NCBI RefSeq assembly: GCF_963169125.1
Contig: NC_084797.1
Coordinates: 105,115,868-105,179,867, forward strand
DNA length: 64,000 nucleotides
Origin: Humulus lupulus
Taxonomy: Eukaryota; Streptophyta; Magnoliopsida; Rosales; Cannabaceae
Direction of reading: 5' to 3'
The translations under genes were made by a program, and so were the position numbers. How positions within the stretch are numbered: the stretch's first letter is position 1; each line of letters begins with the position of its first letter. The notes beneath the pieces are model-generated. The model was not told the origin of the DNA. It did not search any database and saw only the letters and a list, made by a program, of their open reading frames with translations. This document shows positions 1-10,212 of the stretch, piece by piece.

Positions 1-21
1 GGATCGATCATATCTGCTCCT

Positions 22-215
22 GGAGCTGATGCTTGCGAAGCGAAGCTTGCAGTGGTCGAGGAGCTCGCCATGCATTATTTTGTTAGACCCGGAGCTGAAG
101 CCTGCGAAGCAAAGCTTACAGGGGTCGCGGATCTTGCCATCTTTACTTTGTGAGACCCGGAGCTGGAGCTTGCGAAGCAAAGCTTTACAGCGGTCGCGGA
201 ATATTTTTTGAAGGA
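22..215. repeat. 68-69 bp tandem repeat, about 2.8 units
   Basis: Units start at 22, 91 and 159, each with ggagctg followed by a (g/c)cttgcgaagc(a/g)aagctt core. It lies in the 3' non-coding part of Tat-1. On the minus strand each unit can encode a SFASQA-like stretch. A close copy of the core occurs inside Tat-1 gag at about 5422-5456. Confidence 0.75.
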
Positions 216-732
216 CTTGCCCGGAAGTTGGGGGTGTTTCGGCGTAACTCTCTGAATGTGCCCCAACCCCCAGTCCTGTTCATCGCTGGGCTACACAGGA
301 GATAATTTTCATGATGCATAATGGCAGACATTTCAATGGCAATTTTCACATAAACACATAATGCACACATGACACGTAATGCAAGTATGTTCATGGCAAC
401 AAATTAACCTAAGCTTAACAAAAAAATTCAAACACAATGCTAGCACATAAGTGGTGTTCTGTGTATGTTTTGTTCAAGGGGCGTATGGCTATGCCTTAGC
501 CATGTATACCCCCCCAAGTGAGCGTGGGGTCCGGACGTCTCTGGACCGCGTGGTCACTTGTTAAAACACAGCTTTGAACACAGGGATAAAAAATGCAGTA
601 AAAGCGGAGTGAATCTCTCCGTGTTTCATTAAATTAGCCTGTTAGGCACGTGTTTTACAGCAGGGAGGATTATTTCCACATTTTACACTTTTGCTACGTC
701 CACCAAGGACTTTCGACTAGATAGTCCGGTGC
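216..732 (-). other. Tat-1 3' non-coding region with internal purine tract
   Basis: There is no credible reading frame. On the minus strand (the sense of the element) a cttggggggg tract followed by tata lies at about 505-520, roughly 210 bp after the pol stop. The same motif follows pol in Tat-2 and Tat-3. The true 3' LTR is not in the window. Confidence 0.6.
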
Positions 733-2592
733 CTACTGATAGTAACGGCGGAGGTGCTCCGCGTTCCAGGCGCGCGGGACTTTAGATCCGTCGAGTCTCT
801 TCAAGTGATACGTCCCATGGCCCACTTTTTCTTGTACTTCATAGGGGCCTTCCCAGTTGGGTCCGAGGACTCCCACTCCCGGGTCCTGCGTAGCAGGAAA
901 TACTCTTTGTAGGACAAGGTCCCCAACTTCGAATGTACGGCTCTTGACTCTTGTGTTGAAGTGTCGGGCTATCTTGCCTTGGTACATTTTGAGTTGGACC
1001 TGTGACTGCTCCCGGAGCTCTTCGATCATGTCCAGGGACTCCTGGAGAAGGGCGTGGTTCCGGGTAGGGTCGTAGGTTTCCTGCCTGTGAGATGGGATCA
1101 TAGTTTCTACTGGGATGACGGCCTCGCAACCGAAGGTCATGGAATAAGGTGTGTGCCCCGTCGAAGTCCTCTCTGTCGTGCGATAGGCCCAAAGTACTCG
1201 CGGAAGCTCTTCCGGCCAGTGAGCCTTGCATGCTTGGAGTTTTTTCTTCAACGTGGTCTTTAAGATTTTGTTCACTGCTTCCACTTGCCCATTAGCTTGA
1301 GGTCTGGCGACTACGGAAAAGCTTTTGATGATTCCATGCGAAGCACAGAAGTTTGTGAAATGCTCACTATCAAATTGCTTCCCGTTGTCGGACAAAATTT
1401 TTCGTGGAAGCCCGAAACGGCACACTATATTCTTGATGACAAAGTCTAGTGCTTTCTTAGACGTGACCGTGTTCATAGGTTCAGCTTCAGCCCACTTGGT
1501 GAAGTAGTCTACCGCGACTATGGCATACTTCACTCCGCCCTTTCCAGTTGGAAGGGAACCTACAAGGTCAATGCCCCAAACGGCGAACGGCCAGGGGCTG
1601 GTCATTAAGGTAATTTCTGTAGGTGGCGCTCGCGGAACCTTGGCGTACCTCTGGCACTGCTCACATTTTCTGACATAATGCACACAATCCTTCTTCATGG
1701 TGGGCCAGAAGTATCCTTGACGAAGGATCTTCTTGGAGAGGCTCAGCCCGGAGGTATGGTCGCCACAGAAGCCTCCGTGAATCTCGTGAATGATGGTGCT
1801 AATTTTGGTTCCGGCAACACACCTAAGGAAGGGTATGGACAACCCCTTGCGGTAAAGCTTTCCATCCATAACCACGTATCGGGGAGCTTGATATTGGAGC
1901 TTTCTTGCGTCAGCTTTGTCAGTGGGGAGCTCTCCAGTGGTGAGAAATCTGAGGATGGGTCCTATCCAGGAATGGGAATGGTCGATGATGGCATTTACCC
2001 TCCGTGTCTCAGTACTGGGGGCTTCTAAGTGCCCGATGGGCACTAGGCCATATTGTTCAATCTCTGGGTCTGTTGCAAGCTTGGCCAGTGTGTCCGCGAG
2101 TGAGTTCTGGTCCCGGGGGACCTGGCGGATTTGGTAGCCTTTGAAATGCTGCAGGAGTCCGCGGGAGAGAGACACGTAGGCAGCCATTTTTTCGCCTTTC
2201 GTCTGGTACTCCCCGGATATTTGGTTTACCACAAGTAGGGAGTCGCTGTATACTTCGAGTTTTTGGGCTCCGAATTCTCTGGCCAGTTGTAATCCAGCTA
2301 GCATGGCTTCGTGTTCTGCCTCGTTGTTGGATGCTGGGAACGCGAAACAGATGGCGCTTTGGAGCTGATGTCCTTGGGGAGAAATTAGGATGACCCTTGC
2401 TCCAGCTCCTTTTTCATTTGAGGCTCCGTCTACATAGACCTTCCATGTGGGAAGTTCCGGGACAGGATCTTCTGGGAGGTCATTCATTCCTGAGCACTCC
2501 ACAATAAAGTCCGCGAGAGCTTGTCCTTTTATGGAAACACGTGGCTGGTAGTGGATGTCAAACTGGCTCAGTTCCATGGCCCATTTAAGCAA
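733..2592 (-). CDS. Tat-1 Pol, RNase H and integrase part
   Basis: C-terminal half of the Tat-1 polyprotein, about 620 codons. It opens with the end of the RT connection and then an RNase H domain (YVDGASNE, NNEAEHEAM, SDSLLVVNQ: acidic active-site positions present). Next come an integrase zinc-binding region (HEIHGGFCGDH ... CEQCQRY) and the integrase core with D (GIDLVGSLP), D (SDNGKQFDS) and E (QANGQVEAVNK). The C-terminus has the GPNWEGPYEV motif common in Gypsy integrases. RNase H removes the RNA template during reverse transcription; integrase inserts the cDNA. The frame is the same as the upstream part; only a TGA at 2593-2595 separates them, so this is not a separate gene. The reading starts at a TTG, not a real initiator. 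Confidence 0.9.
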   Translation of the reverse strand: MLKWAMELSQFDIHYQPRVSIKGQALADFIVECSGMNDLPEDPVPELPTWKVYVDGASNEKGAGARVILISPQGHQLQSAICFAFPASNNEAEHEAMLAGLQLAREFGAQKLEVYSDSLLVVNQISGEYQTKGEKMAAYVSLSRGLLQHFKGYQIRQVPRDQNSLADTLAKLATDPEIEQYGLVPIGHLEAPSTETRRVNAIIDHSHSWIGPILRFLTTGELPTDKADARKLQYQAPRYVVMDGKLYRKGLSIPFLRCVAGTKISTIIHEIHGGFCGDHTSGLSLSKKILRQGYFWPTMKKDCVHYVRKCEQCQRYAKVPRAPPTEITLMTSPWPFAVWGIDLVGSLPTGKGGVKYAIVAVDYFTKWAEAEPMNTVTSKKALDFVIKNIVCRFGLPRKILSDNGKQFDSEHFTNFCASHGIIKSFSVVARPQANGQVEAVNKILKTTLKKKLQACKAHWPEELPRVLWAYRTTERTSTGHTPYSMTFGCEAVIPVETMIPSHRQETYDPTRNHALLQESLDMIEELREQSQVQLKMYQGKIARHFNTRVKSRTFEVGDLVLQRVFPATQDPGVGVLGPNWEGPYEVQEKVGHGTYHLKRLDGSKVPRAWNAEHLRRYYQ

Positions 2593-4533
2593 TCAGCCTG
2601 AAGACTCGGGCTTCTGCAAGACTTGTCGGAGAGGGTGGTTGGTGAGTACTCTGATGGTGTGCGCCTGCAAATAGGGCCTTAGCTTCTGCAAAGCGATTAG
2701 CAAGCAGAGGGAGAGTTTCTCGATCATTGAATATCTGGACTCGGCGTCCAGTAACCTCTTGCTTACGTAATACACAGGGAGCTGGATACGATCGTCTTCC
2801 CGGACGAGAGCGGCACTCACGGCGTGCTTTGTCACAGCTAAGTACAAGAACAACGCCTCTCCTTCGACAGGTTTGGACAGAATGGGAGCTCGGGTTAGAT
2901 GTTCCTTGAGGTGTTGGAAGGCTGCTTCGCATTCGGGGGTCCACTCGAACCTCTTGTTTCCTCGCAACACATTGAAGAATGGGACACATTTGTCAGTGGC
3001 CTTAGATACGAAGCGGCTGAGAGCAGCTATCCTCCCGGTAACGCTTTGGACATCCTTATGCTTCCGGGGAGAAGGCTTATCTATGAACGCCTTAATTTTC
3101 TCAGGGTTGGCCTCCACTCTGCGGGAGCTGACAATGAAACCGAGGAACTTCCCAGACGAGACCCCGAAAGTACATTTCTTCGGATTCAGTTTCATTCCAT
3201 ACTTTCGGATCACGGCGAAAGCTTCCTCAAGGTCGTCACTGTGGTCCCCGGAGGTCTTGGATTTTACCAACATGTCGTCTACGTACACCTCCATGTTCCT
3301 CCCCAGCTGGTCCTTGAACATCTTGTTTACTAGACGCTGGTACGTCACTCCAGCATTCTTCAAACCGAAAGGCATGACCACGTAACAGTAGACACCCTTG
3401 TCCATGAGGAAGCTGGTGTGTTCCTGGTCCGCGACATGCATCTTGATCTGGTTGTATCCGGAGTACGCATCCATGAAGGATAAGAGTTCATACCCGGAAG
3501 TAGCGTCTACCATCTGATCGATTCGCGGAAGAGGGAAACAATCTTTCGGGCAGGCTTTGTTTAGGTCCGTGAAGTCAATGCACATTCTCCAGGACCCATT
3601 GGGTTTTGGGACCAGAACTGGGTTGGCCAGCCACACGGGATAGTGTGACTCCTGGAGAAAGCCTATGGACATCAGCTTGTCCACTTCAGCTTTGACTGCT
3701 TCGGCCCTCACTGGGTCTAACGGCCTCCTCTTTTGGCGAACTGGAGTTGCAGATGGGTCTATGTTGAGTGCGTGGCACGCGACATTAGGATTAATCCCCG
3801 TCATATCAGCGTGGCACCATGCCAGGATATCCTGATTATTCTTCACAGTGGCCACGATCTTTTCTCGAATGGCTGATGGAAGGTTTTTCCCCACCTGAAT
3901 GACTTTGGTGGGATCTTCCGAGTTGAGGATCACCTCTTCGACTTCCTCCATCGGTTCTATCGCTCTCTCGATCCCCACTCTAGGGTCGAGTTCGTCAAAG
4001 CATGCCCCATGAGCACCCCTAGTTTCTGGTAATTCCTCTGCCAAAGGTACGGCAGCAACCGTCTCCTGGACCGTGTAGACGGATCGGACGGAGATGTTAT
4101 AACAGCTTCGTGCACTTCGTTGGTCTCCTCGGAGGGTGCCGATACGCCCATCGTCGCATGGAAACTTCAAGCATAAGTGGCGTATCGAGGTTATGGCCCC
4201 ACAATCTATTAGGACCGGTCGGCCTAGGATGGCATTATACGCCGTGGGGCAGTCGACCACCACGAATGTGCAGTGCATGAAGGCACAAGCGTCGCTTTCT
4301 CCTCTGAGGGTGACTGGAAGTTGAATTTTTCCTAATGGCATGAGTGCATCCCCATTGAACCCTTGAAGCTGGATGGGGCATGGGGTTAGGTCTGTCTCGG
4401 TTAATCCGATCGAATGGAAGGCAGCTTTGAAGAGGATGTTTACGGAGCTTCCGTTATTGACCAAGATCCGCGAGACCTTCTTATTGGCAATCTGGGCTTC
4501 CACCACGAGGGGATCATTGTGGGGGAAGTGCAC
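2593..4533 (-). CDS. Tat-1 Pol, protease and reverse transcriptase part
   Basis: About 646 codons in frame with gag. The aspartic protease lies near the start (about residues 15-110) but its active-site motif reads VNNGSSVNIL: the catalytic Asp position (codon 4456-4458) is Asn, so the protease is probably dead. The RT follows (about residues 250-480) with the WRMCIDFTDLNKACPKD, SFMDAYSGYNQI and VYVDDML motifs; both catalytic Asp of the YVDD box are present. The part ends with the connection and first RNase H-like region (SKRLLDAESRY, LRPYLQAH). It lies between two TGA codons (4537-4539 and 2593-2595). The GTG at its start is an artefact of the stop. Function by family: polyprotein cleavage and cDNA synthesis. 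Confidence 0.9.
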   Translation of the reverse strand: MHFPHNDPLVVEAQIANKKVSRILVNNGSSVNILFKAAFHSIGLTETDLTPCPIQLQGFNGDALMPLGKIQLPVTLRGESDACAFMHCTFVVVDCPTAYNAILGRPVLIDCGAITSIRHLCLKFPCDDGRIGTLRGDQRSARSCYNISVRSVYTVQETVAAVPLAEELPETRGAHGACFDELDPRVGIERAIEPMEEVEEVILNSEDPTKVIQVGKNLPSAIREKIVATVKNNQDILAWCHADMTGINPNVACHALNIDPSATPVRQKRRPLDPVRAEAVKAEVDKLMSIGFLQESHYPVWLANPVLVPKPNGSWRMCIDFTDLNKACPKDCFPLPRIDQMVDATSGYELLSFMDAYSGYNQIKMHVADQEHTSFLMDKGVYCYVVMPFGLKNAGVTYQRLVNKMFKDQLGRNMEVYVDDMLVKSKTSGDHSDDLEEAFAVIRKYGMKLNPKKCTFGVSSGKFLGFIVSSRRVEANPEKIKAFIDKPSPRKHKDVQSVTGRIAALSRFVSKATDKCVPFFNVLRGNKRFEWTPECEAAFQHLKEHLTRAPILSKPVEGEALFLYLAVTKHAVSAALVREDDRIQLPVYYVSKRLLDAESRYSMIEKLSLCLLIALQKLRPYLQAHTIRVLTNHPLRQVLQKPESSG

Positions 4534-4536
4534 ATG

Positions 4537-6972
4537 TCAGGCGTCGTCTTCCATGAAGGTGATGGGAAGATCCATCATTCGGGGACGCTGAGCAGGTGAC
4601 TGAACCATGGCGCACATCTCCCCGGTGTGTTCTAACTCCCTCAAGTACCTTTTCTGGGAGTTGCGTGTGCTTCCAGCAAGGTGCGGTCCTCCAGAAGTGG
4701 TGGCTACGTGTCCGTCAACGGGTGGCGGAGCAAGGCCGGGCGGATATGGGTTGCCAGGTCCTGGAGCCAACAAGGCAATGGGTGCCGGAGAGGTTGGAGC
4801 AGGAAGCGCTGGGAACTGAGACCCAGGAGCTTGGGGGTGACCGGCTCCAGGAGCGCTAGCGGTCCCCCTCTGTCCCGGGGAATATGCAGCTCCGTGAACT
4901 ACTCCCTGTCCGGGATAGATTATGGGTATCCTCACCCATTGACCGAGGTGTCCCGCTCTTGCCAGGGACTCGATCTCATCCTTCAGCTGAAGGCATACGT
5001 TTGTGGTGTGCCCCACGTCTCCGTGGAACTCACACCTCTTATTGGAGTCTCGCGGACGCCTTCCTCCGTGAGACACTTTCGGGGGTTTCCTGTAATTGAC
5101 CATATTACAGGTCGCCCGATAGACATTCTCTCGTGAATCTATCAAACTGGTGTATTCCGTGAACTTGGGTTCATAATCCTTCCGGGGTTTCTTTGAATGG
5201 TCTCCCCGGTTGGAGTTTCTTCCGCCTCGTTTATTCCGCGATTGGCTCAGATTTCGTTCTGGGCCTTCCGCTTGCGGCTGCGGCAGGCCAGGACCAATAC
5301 TACACCCGGTTTGTACAGCTCCGTACCCAGAGAAATGGGTTTGACTCGGCGTCTGAGTAGACGCGGAAGGCCCATACACGCTTGGAGTGAACTGGGCTCC
5401 TGGAAGCGTGAGGGCCGGTGCGGGAGCTTGCGAAGCAAAGCTCGGCGCAGTCACGGAAGGTGTCGGAGCTGGGGGAACTCCAAAGGCCTGTTGGTAGGCA
5501 TCCTCAAGGTTGATGATTCCCTGAGCTTTTGACATGAATTCGGACAGGGTTTCTGCCCGTCTCCTTTGCATTTCCCCCCACAGTAGGGAGCCGATGGTAA
5601 GCCCCGATTGAAGGGCGATCAGCTTCATATCATCGTTGACCTTGGTCTTAGCAGCAGCTTCCATCATTCTTTGAATGAAAGCTTTGAGGTTCTCATTGGG
5701 TAGCTGCTTGATGTTGGTTAAGGAACCAACCTCCATGTCGTGGTCACGGGCAGCAATGAACTGCCTCCTGAATGCGGACTGTAGCTCCTTCCAACTGTGG
5801 ATTGATCTGGGAGCTAATCTTTTCCACCAGTCCTCCGCGGACTTGGTAAGGGTGAGTGAGAAGCACATGCATTTGGCATCTTCACTGACGCGCGCCACTT
5901 GCATCATTTTGTTATATTTACCTAGATGGGGGCGCGGGTCTGTCCTCCCCTCATACAATTCTATGTGAGGCATTTTGAAACTCTCCGGGAGGGGCGTTTC
6001 CGCGATCCTCCAAATACATGGTTCCGGGTCTTCCTCCTCAGAGTCTGACAGGGCCCCACTTTGCTTCCGGACCAGCTTGGTCAAGGCAGCGATCTGTTCC
6101 TCGAGCCTCTTTGTATCGCTCTCCGGGAGGTCACGTCCCCGGAGCTTGTCATTGAGATGATTTTGCAGGTCGTCTCTGCGAGGCCGGGCCTTTTCTCCTT
6201 TGGCCTTTTCATACTTGGCCTCCAACCTTCTTCTTAGGTCCACCGTGGACCAGCTATCTTCGGAGTGCGTGTGCGCAGCCCGACCGTCCTGGTTGACGGA
6301 ATCACTGGGGCGGTTGTTCCTTCCCCTAGGCCTGGGTGCCTTAGCACCGGGCCCTTTAGGCACAGAGTGCCCCCTTGGGGCTGAAGGACGTCTGGGCTTA
6401 GGAGTGCCAGAGACCTTCTGTGCACGGGGGGGGCAGTCGGCCTGGTGATTCACGCCTTTAGGAGGTGCAGGGGCGTTAGTGCGCACAGGCTCCCCAACTT
6501 TTTCTTTGCCCTTGTTAGGGGCGGCTTTGGATGGTCCAGCAGCGGCTGGATCCGGCATGGTGGCATCAGCACCACCTAAAACAGAGGCGTCCTCGTCCAA
6601 GTCGCCTAGATCTCCGAACTTGCTTTGGAGGCGCTCCATCATGCGCTGCATTTTTTCGGAGACGCGCTCCTGCTCGGCAAGCTTGGCCTTAGTGACCGCC
6701 AGTTCTTTGGCTACTTGGACCAGTTCTGGATCCTTCTCGTAGTAGCAGCCGTCTTTGTAGTAACCGTCTTGGACATACTCTTCTTCGTCTTCTAAGTATG
6801 TCGTATCTTCAGTACTGACCCGATCTTGGCGGGATGTCGGGTCTTCACCTTGGTAGTCCGAGGGTTCGTTTTGTACCGCATCTTCCATCATAGTATCGGG
6901 GTTGACCCTAGCATTTTTGTCAACCGCGGATTTTCTCGTAGTCACCATCTTTTTAGCACGGAGTGAGTACAA
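4537..6972 (-). CDS. Tat-1 Gag
   Basis: 811 codons from the first Met; the second Met at 6946-6948 has a better context (aaagATGG) and starts MVTTRKS, so it is the likelier start. An acidic N-terminal stretch and a short coiled coil ([15 protein letters not shown], about residues 86-120) are followed by a Pro/Lys-rich basic linker. The retrotransposon Gag core follows ([39 protein letters not shown], about 330-500). A knuckle of the Tat type ([14 protein letters not shown], about 660-675) and a Pro-rich C-terminal tail complete it. Gag forms the virus-like particle and packages RNA. The frame runs into the protease part after one TGA at 4537-4539, so gag and pol were one frame. Confidence 0.9.
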   Translation of the reverse strand: MYSLRAKKMVTTRKSAVDKNARVNPDTMMEDAVQNEPSDYQGEDPTSRQDRVSTEDTTYLEDEEEYVQDGYYKDGCYYEKDPELVQVAKELAVTKAKLAEQERVSEKMQRMMERLQSKFGDLGDLDEDASVLGGADATMPDPAAAGPSKAAPNKGKEKVGEPVRTNAPAPPKGVNHQADCPPRAQKVSGTPKPRRPSAPRGHSVPKGPGAKAPRPRGRNNRPSDSVNQDGRAAHTHSEDSWSTVDLRRRLEAKYEKAKGEKARPRRDDLQNHLNDKLRGRDLPESDTKRLEEQIAALTKLVRKQSGALSDSEEEDPEPCIWRIAETPLPESFKMPHIELYEGRTDPRPHLGKYNKMMQVARVSEDAKCMCFSLTLTKSAEDWWKRLAPRSIHSWKELQSAFRRQFIAARDHDMEVGSLTNIKQLPNENLKAFIQRMMEAAAKTKVNDDMKLIALQSGLTIGSLLWGEMQRRRAETLSEFMSKAQGIINLEDAYQQAFGVPPAPTPSVTAPSFASQAPAPALTLPGAQFTPSVYGPSASTQTPSQTHFSGYGAVQTGCSIGPGLPQPQAEGPERNLSQSRNKRGGRNSNRGDHSKKPRKDYEPKFTEYTSLIDSRENVYRATCNMVNYRKPPKVSHGGRRPRDSNKRCEFHGDVGHTTNVCLQLKDEIESLARAGHLGQWVRIPIIYPGQGVVHGAAYSPGQRGTASAPGAGHPQAPGSQFPALPAPTSPAPIALLAPGPGNPYPPGLAPPPVDGHVATTSGGPHLAGSTRNSQKRYLRELEHTGEMCAMVQSPAQRPRMMDLPITFMEDDA

Positions 6973-7014
6973 AAAACGTACACAGAAAAAGAGCTGACTA
7001 ACAGCTTCCTACAG

Positions 7015-7035
7015 CTCTCAATGAAAGCACCAAAA
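7015..7035 (-). other. Tat-1 candidate primer binding site
   Basis: Directly inside the 5' LTR end, the element strand reads ttttggtgctttcattgag. A TGG-type start two bases from the LTR is the usual position and form of a tRNA primer site. The priming tRNA could not be named from memory with certainty. Confidence 0.5.
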
Positions 7036-7925
7036 TGTTTACCGAGTTTTTTGGAAACGGATACGAACGGAATAATAAAAGGATAAGAACTGTAGAAGTG
7101 CAGAAATGTAAATAAACAAACAGTGTTTTTACGTGGTTCAGGCGTTAACAAGCCCTAGTCCACGAGTCGATGTTATTATACTTGTAGAGAATTACAGTTA
7201 AACAGCTGGTGTACAATAACCTCACAACCTCACAGTGTTTCTCTCGGGTTCTCTTGGAGAAGATGAAGCTAGAGAGATTTTAGCAGAGTTCTTGCTATGT
7301 GATTTGTTGGCCGTCCCCTCTATCGTAAGATGAGGGGGTTTTTATAGCTAGGTGTTTTTTTATTAGGGTTTTACTCTGTCCCCTTAGTCTTAATTACACC
7401 AGCCATAAATAGGGGATACAATTACTGTAGTAGCATGGCTACAAGACTCTACGCAGGTATAATTACATGAAAGTATGGGAAATAGCAAAAGGCAGCCGTC
7501 GCTTCCAGGCAGTCAGCGGAACAGTAGGCGAAAAGGTACCCTTAGGCGTGCTGGGATGTGTGCGGCCTTGACCTGTCAGGCGTGTCAGGCGGGATCCTGT
7601 GTCAGGTGAATATCATCCCAACTATGCCTCCTCCGTGACTCGACCACTTGGTCTCCCTCCGTGCGAAGCACGGAACCGTATCCGCGAAGATAACCTGAAG
7701 AGCTTCTCCTGGAAGGACCTTCCCCGAAGGATATCCCTTCGGGAGTCCGGGAGAATCGGCGAACTTCCAGGTTACGGCTGCTTGAAAGCGTGTGCTAGAC
7801 ACTGAACGGGAGAGGCGAAGCCTCCCTATCCATCCGCGACCCCTGGTCACCCTCCGTGAAGGACTGCGATAATTCTGCTTCCCGAAGGCTATCCACCTAA
7901 ACGCTATCCGGAAATCTGGATAACA
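7036..7925 (-). repeat. Tat-1 5' LTR (890 bp)
   Basis: On the plus strand it begins tgtttaccga and ends ggataaca (TG...CA). The boundaries come from comparison with the solo copy at 60305-61193 (889 bp), which is flanked by a 5-bp duplication. A TATA-like ctataaaaa on the element strand lies at about 7339-7347 and probably marks the promoter. Confidence 0.9.
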
Positions 7926-8699
7926 AAGGTACTTGAACGCTTCTCTATGACGAACTCGAAGAAGGGATTGTTGCCATCCCGACACGAAGTTCATCTTTCT
8001 AAGAAGCATTCTCCACAGACTCCTCAAGAGGAAGAAGAGGTGAATTAGAATCCGTATGCATTCGCAGTTGGAAGTCTTATATGATATGTTATGAACTAGA
8101 TCGGACAACTGCCATGCAGTGGGAGTTGTAAGCAGGCAGCAGTCGAATCCTGGTAGACAACATTGGGCAACGGTCAAGCACATTCTGAAGTATCTACAAA
8201 GAACAAAGAATTATATGATGGTCTATTCATGTGGTTCACTAGAACCGATAGGCTACACTGATTCTGATTTTCAGACGGATGTTGATGACAGGAAGTCTAC
8301 TTCTGGAATGGTGTTTACTCTTAGGGGTAGAACTGTGATTTGGAGAAGTGTTAAGTAGTCTTCCATTTCAGATTCCACCATGGAGGCTGAGTAAATAGAT
8401 GCCTCTGAAGCGGCTAAGGAAATAGTTTGGCTGAAGAAGTTCTACACGAATCTTGGTGTTATTCCAGGAATGGATAAACCACTCATATTGTATTGTGACA
8501 ATAATGGGGCTATAGAGAATTCGAAAGAACCTCGAAGTCATAAAAGAGCAAAGCATATAGAGAGAAAATACCACATCATTAGGGAATATGTGTCTAGGGG
8601 TGACGTCAAGGTGATGAAGATAACATGGAAAGACAATCTAGCGAATCCTTTTACCAAGACTTTGGGTGAGAGTGTTTTCGTGAAGCATGTAGAGTGAAT
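7926..8699 (+). pseudogene. Copia-1 Pol remnant (end of RT and RNase H)
   Basis: Broken Ty1/Copia pol. The first part resembles the RT C-terminus (KVLERFSM..., HLSKKHSP) up to about 8075, then a shift of frame, then the RNase H region in one frame (GYTDSDFQTDVDDRKSTSG, STMEAE, LYCDNNGAIENS, KHIERKYHIIREYV, NPFTKTL). In-frame stops lie near 8088, 8356 and 8392. The 5' side is cut by the Tat-1 LTR at 7925/7926, in mid-coding sequence. A purine-rich tract and the Copia LTR follow, as expected for the 3' end of such an element. Confidence 0.9.
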
Positions 8700-8736
8700 G
8701 CGCTTGCGAAACATGTCTCGTTTGTTTTAAAGGGAC

Positions 8737-8747
8737 AAGTAGGAGTT
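8737..8747 (+). other. Copia-1 polypurine tract
   Basis: aagtaggagtt directly before the TGTTG start of the Copia LTR, in the position of the plus-strand primer. Confidence 0.6.
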
Positions 8748-9682
8748 TGTTGTGTTTTATGTCCTTAATAAACCATATTTCTTATGTAACACGTTATTAT
8801 TATCAATAAAAGAAGTAGAAATCATTTTCTTTATTAAATCTCATTGTTTGCTTGTTTTATTACATGTTTATTCAATTAACACAAGCATTCATAAAATCCC
8901 AAACATATGGATAGTTACATTATAGTTGTAATTATATGTTCAAAAGAACGAGTCCTAAGATTAGATCTGTGCCTTGGATTTTTACTGATTAGGCAATCTA
9001 CGATATGATCTACTTACACATTCGGGGTGTGATGTCTTATCCAAGGCATGGACCAAGTAGATAAGATTGGATGAATTTGGTTACATCGGAACAGGACCGA
9101 TATTGATTATTGACAGATAAATAAGTATCGTCATTATCGAATCTAAACAATGTCACAACGTTGACTATAGGTCAAGTCAATCTTAATTCTGAGTGATAAT
9201 ATTCTGTTAATTATATTATTTAAATCTTTTGACTTGTTCGTTACCAGCTTACCTGATGGTCTATCCCATACTTACATCTTGGAGATTTAGTAGTGTAATT
9301 GAGTGGGAGTATTATTCATCGATATGAAATCTATAACTTCTGTATGAGAAGTGAAAATATGATTTCCTTAATTGCTTTGTTCAAAAGGTTAAATGATTGA
9401 GATCTCATTTCTATGATTAAGTTCACAGAAATATCATTTATAAGGAACTTAGTGGGAGTTAGGGATAAAATATTGATGAGGGGTAAAACAGTTATTTACA
9501 CCCAGCTCGTTGGTAAGTCATTAATAGAGGACTGATTAACTGTAATGCTTATAACAATGGATATCGTATTTATGGTTTGGAAAATACGTTATATGAATTC
9601 AAGAGTTCAATTCTGAGTCTTTAGTGTAGTTCAATTCAAGGAATTAATAAGGTAGTAAAATTATTTGTAAGTAAATTCACGG
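8748..9682 (+). repeat. Copia-1 3' LTR, left part
   Basis: Begins tgttgtgttttatg and matches, in reverse complement, the Copia-2 LTR at 29290-30910 over many blocks (for example the run around the 'atatgttcaaaagaac' stretch). It is interrupted at 9682 by Tat-2 and resumes at 25556. The last five bases (cacgg, 9678-9682) are the target duplication of Tat-2. Confidence 0.85.
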
Positions 9683-10212
9683 TGTTTACCCAAAAAATGG
9701 CTCCCGATGACGTGGCAAGATTTTCTTACACGTGGTTGGCATGTGGCGGTTTCGAGTGAAGAGATCTTGTTCGACCATCGACCAGATAATTGTTGGTTAG
9801 TCAAGTCTCTTGATGAGGAGCAACCAATCTCATCGCATACTCTCATTTACTTCCTTTGGGATACGCAATCTTTTAATAATTACATTTATAATGTTTCCTT
9901 TTAATACCTTGATATGCTGATATTAATTGTAATTAAGGCCCATCGACCCATGTAACCCTCTTAAGCCTATAAATAAGAAGAGGAGGGCTCAAGGAAGGGA
10001 CTTCTGGACTTTTGAACTTTTAATCTTTGTATTTAAAGAGAAAAGCATAGGGTGATTATCCACCGAAATTGTGATCATCCTAAGGCTTGTGAAACTCAAG
10101 AACCCTAGTTCTTTGATCATATTAGTGGGATTCAATATCAATAAGAGCACTAAGTGGACGTAGGTCATTACCATCTCATTGGGACCGAACCACTATAAAT
10201 CTTTTGTGTTAA
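9683..10212 (+). repeat. Tat-2 5' LTR, first part
   Basis: Matches 24933-25463 of the 3' LTR closely, starting at tgtttacccaaaaaatggctc. It is cut at 10212 by a solo Tekay LTR. The last five bases (gttaa) are that insert's target duplication. Confidence 0.9.

Larger units (their letters stand above)
1..7925 (-). mobile_element. Tat-1: Ty3/Gypsy Tat-type retrotransposon, 3' LTR outside window
   Basis: Minus-strand element read from right to left: 5' LTR (7925-7036), gag (from 6972), protease-RT, RNase H-integrase (ending at 733), then a 3' non-coding region running off the left edge. Gag and pol share one reading frame with only two stop codons (TGA at 4537-4539 and 2593-2595). It is therefore the least decayed element in the window. 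The right end abuts a Copia pol remnant at 7926, so it appears to have inserted there. Its target duplication would be aaggt (7926-7930), but the other copy lies beyond the window. Tat assignment is from pol similarity patterns and the C-x2-H type Gag knuckle. Confidence 0.9.

Noticed and set aside
1..700. 3' LTR of Tat-1 at the left edge
   Set aside because: No match to the 7036-7925 LTR sequence or its TG/CA ends was seen; it must lie further left.
3957..4151. Second minus-strand frame inside Tat-1 pol
   Set aside because: Overlaps the true pol frame; composition follows from it.
6200..6742. Plus-strand frames opposite Tat-1 gag as antisense genes
   Set aside because: Shadows of the gag frame without splice signals or a counterpart in the other Tat elements.
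8118..8180. tRNA gene candidate near the Copia remnant
   Set aside because: No cloverleaf or A/B box pattern could be supported.
7602..8183. Minus-strand frame of 193 codons
   Set aside because: It spans the LTR of Tat-1 and the Copia remnant read antisense; no domain.
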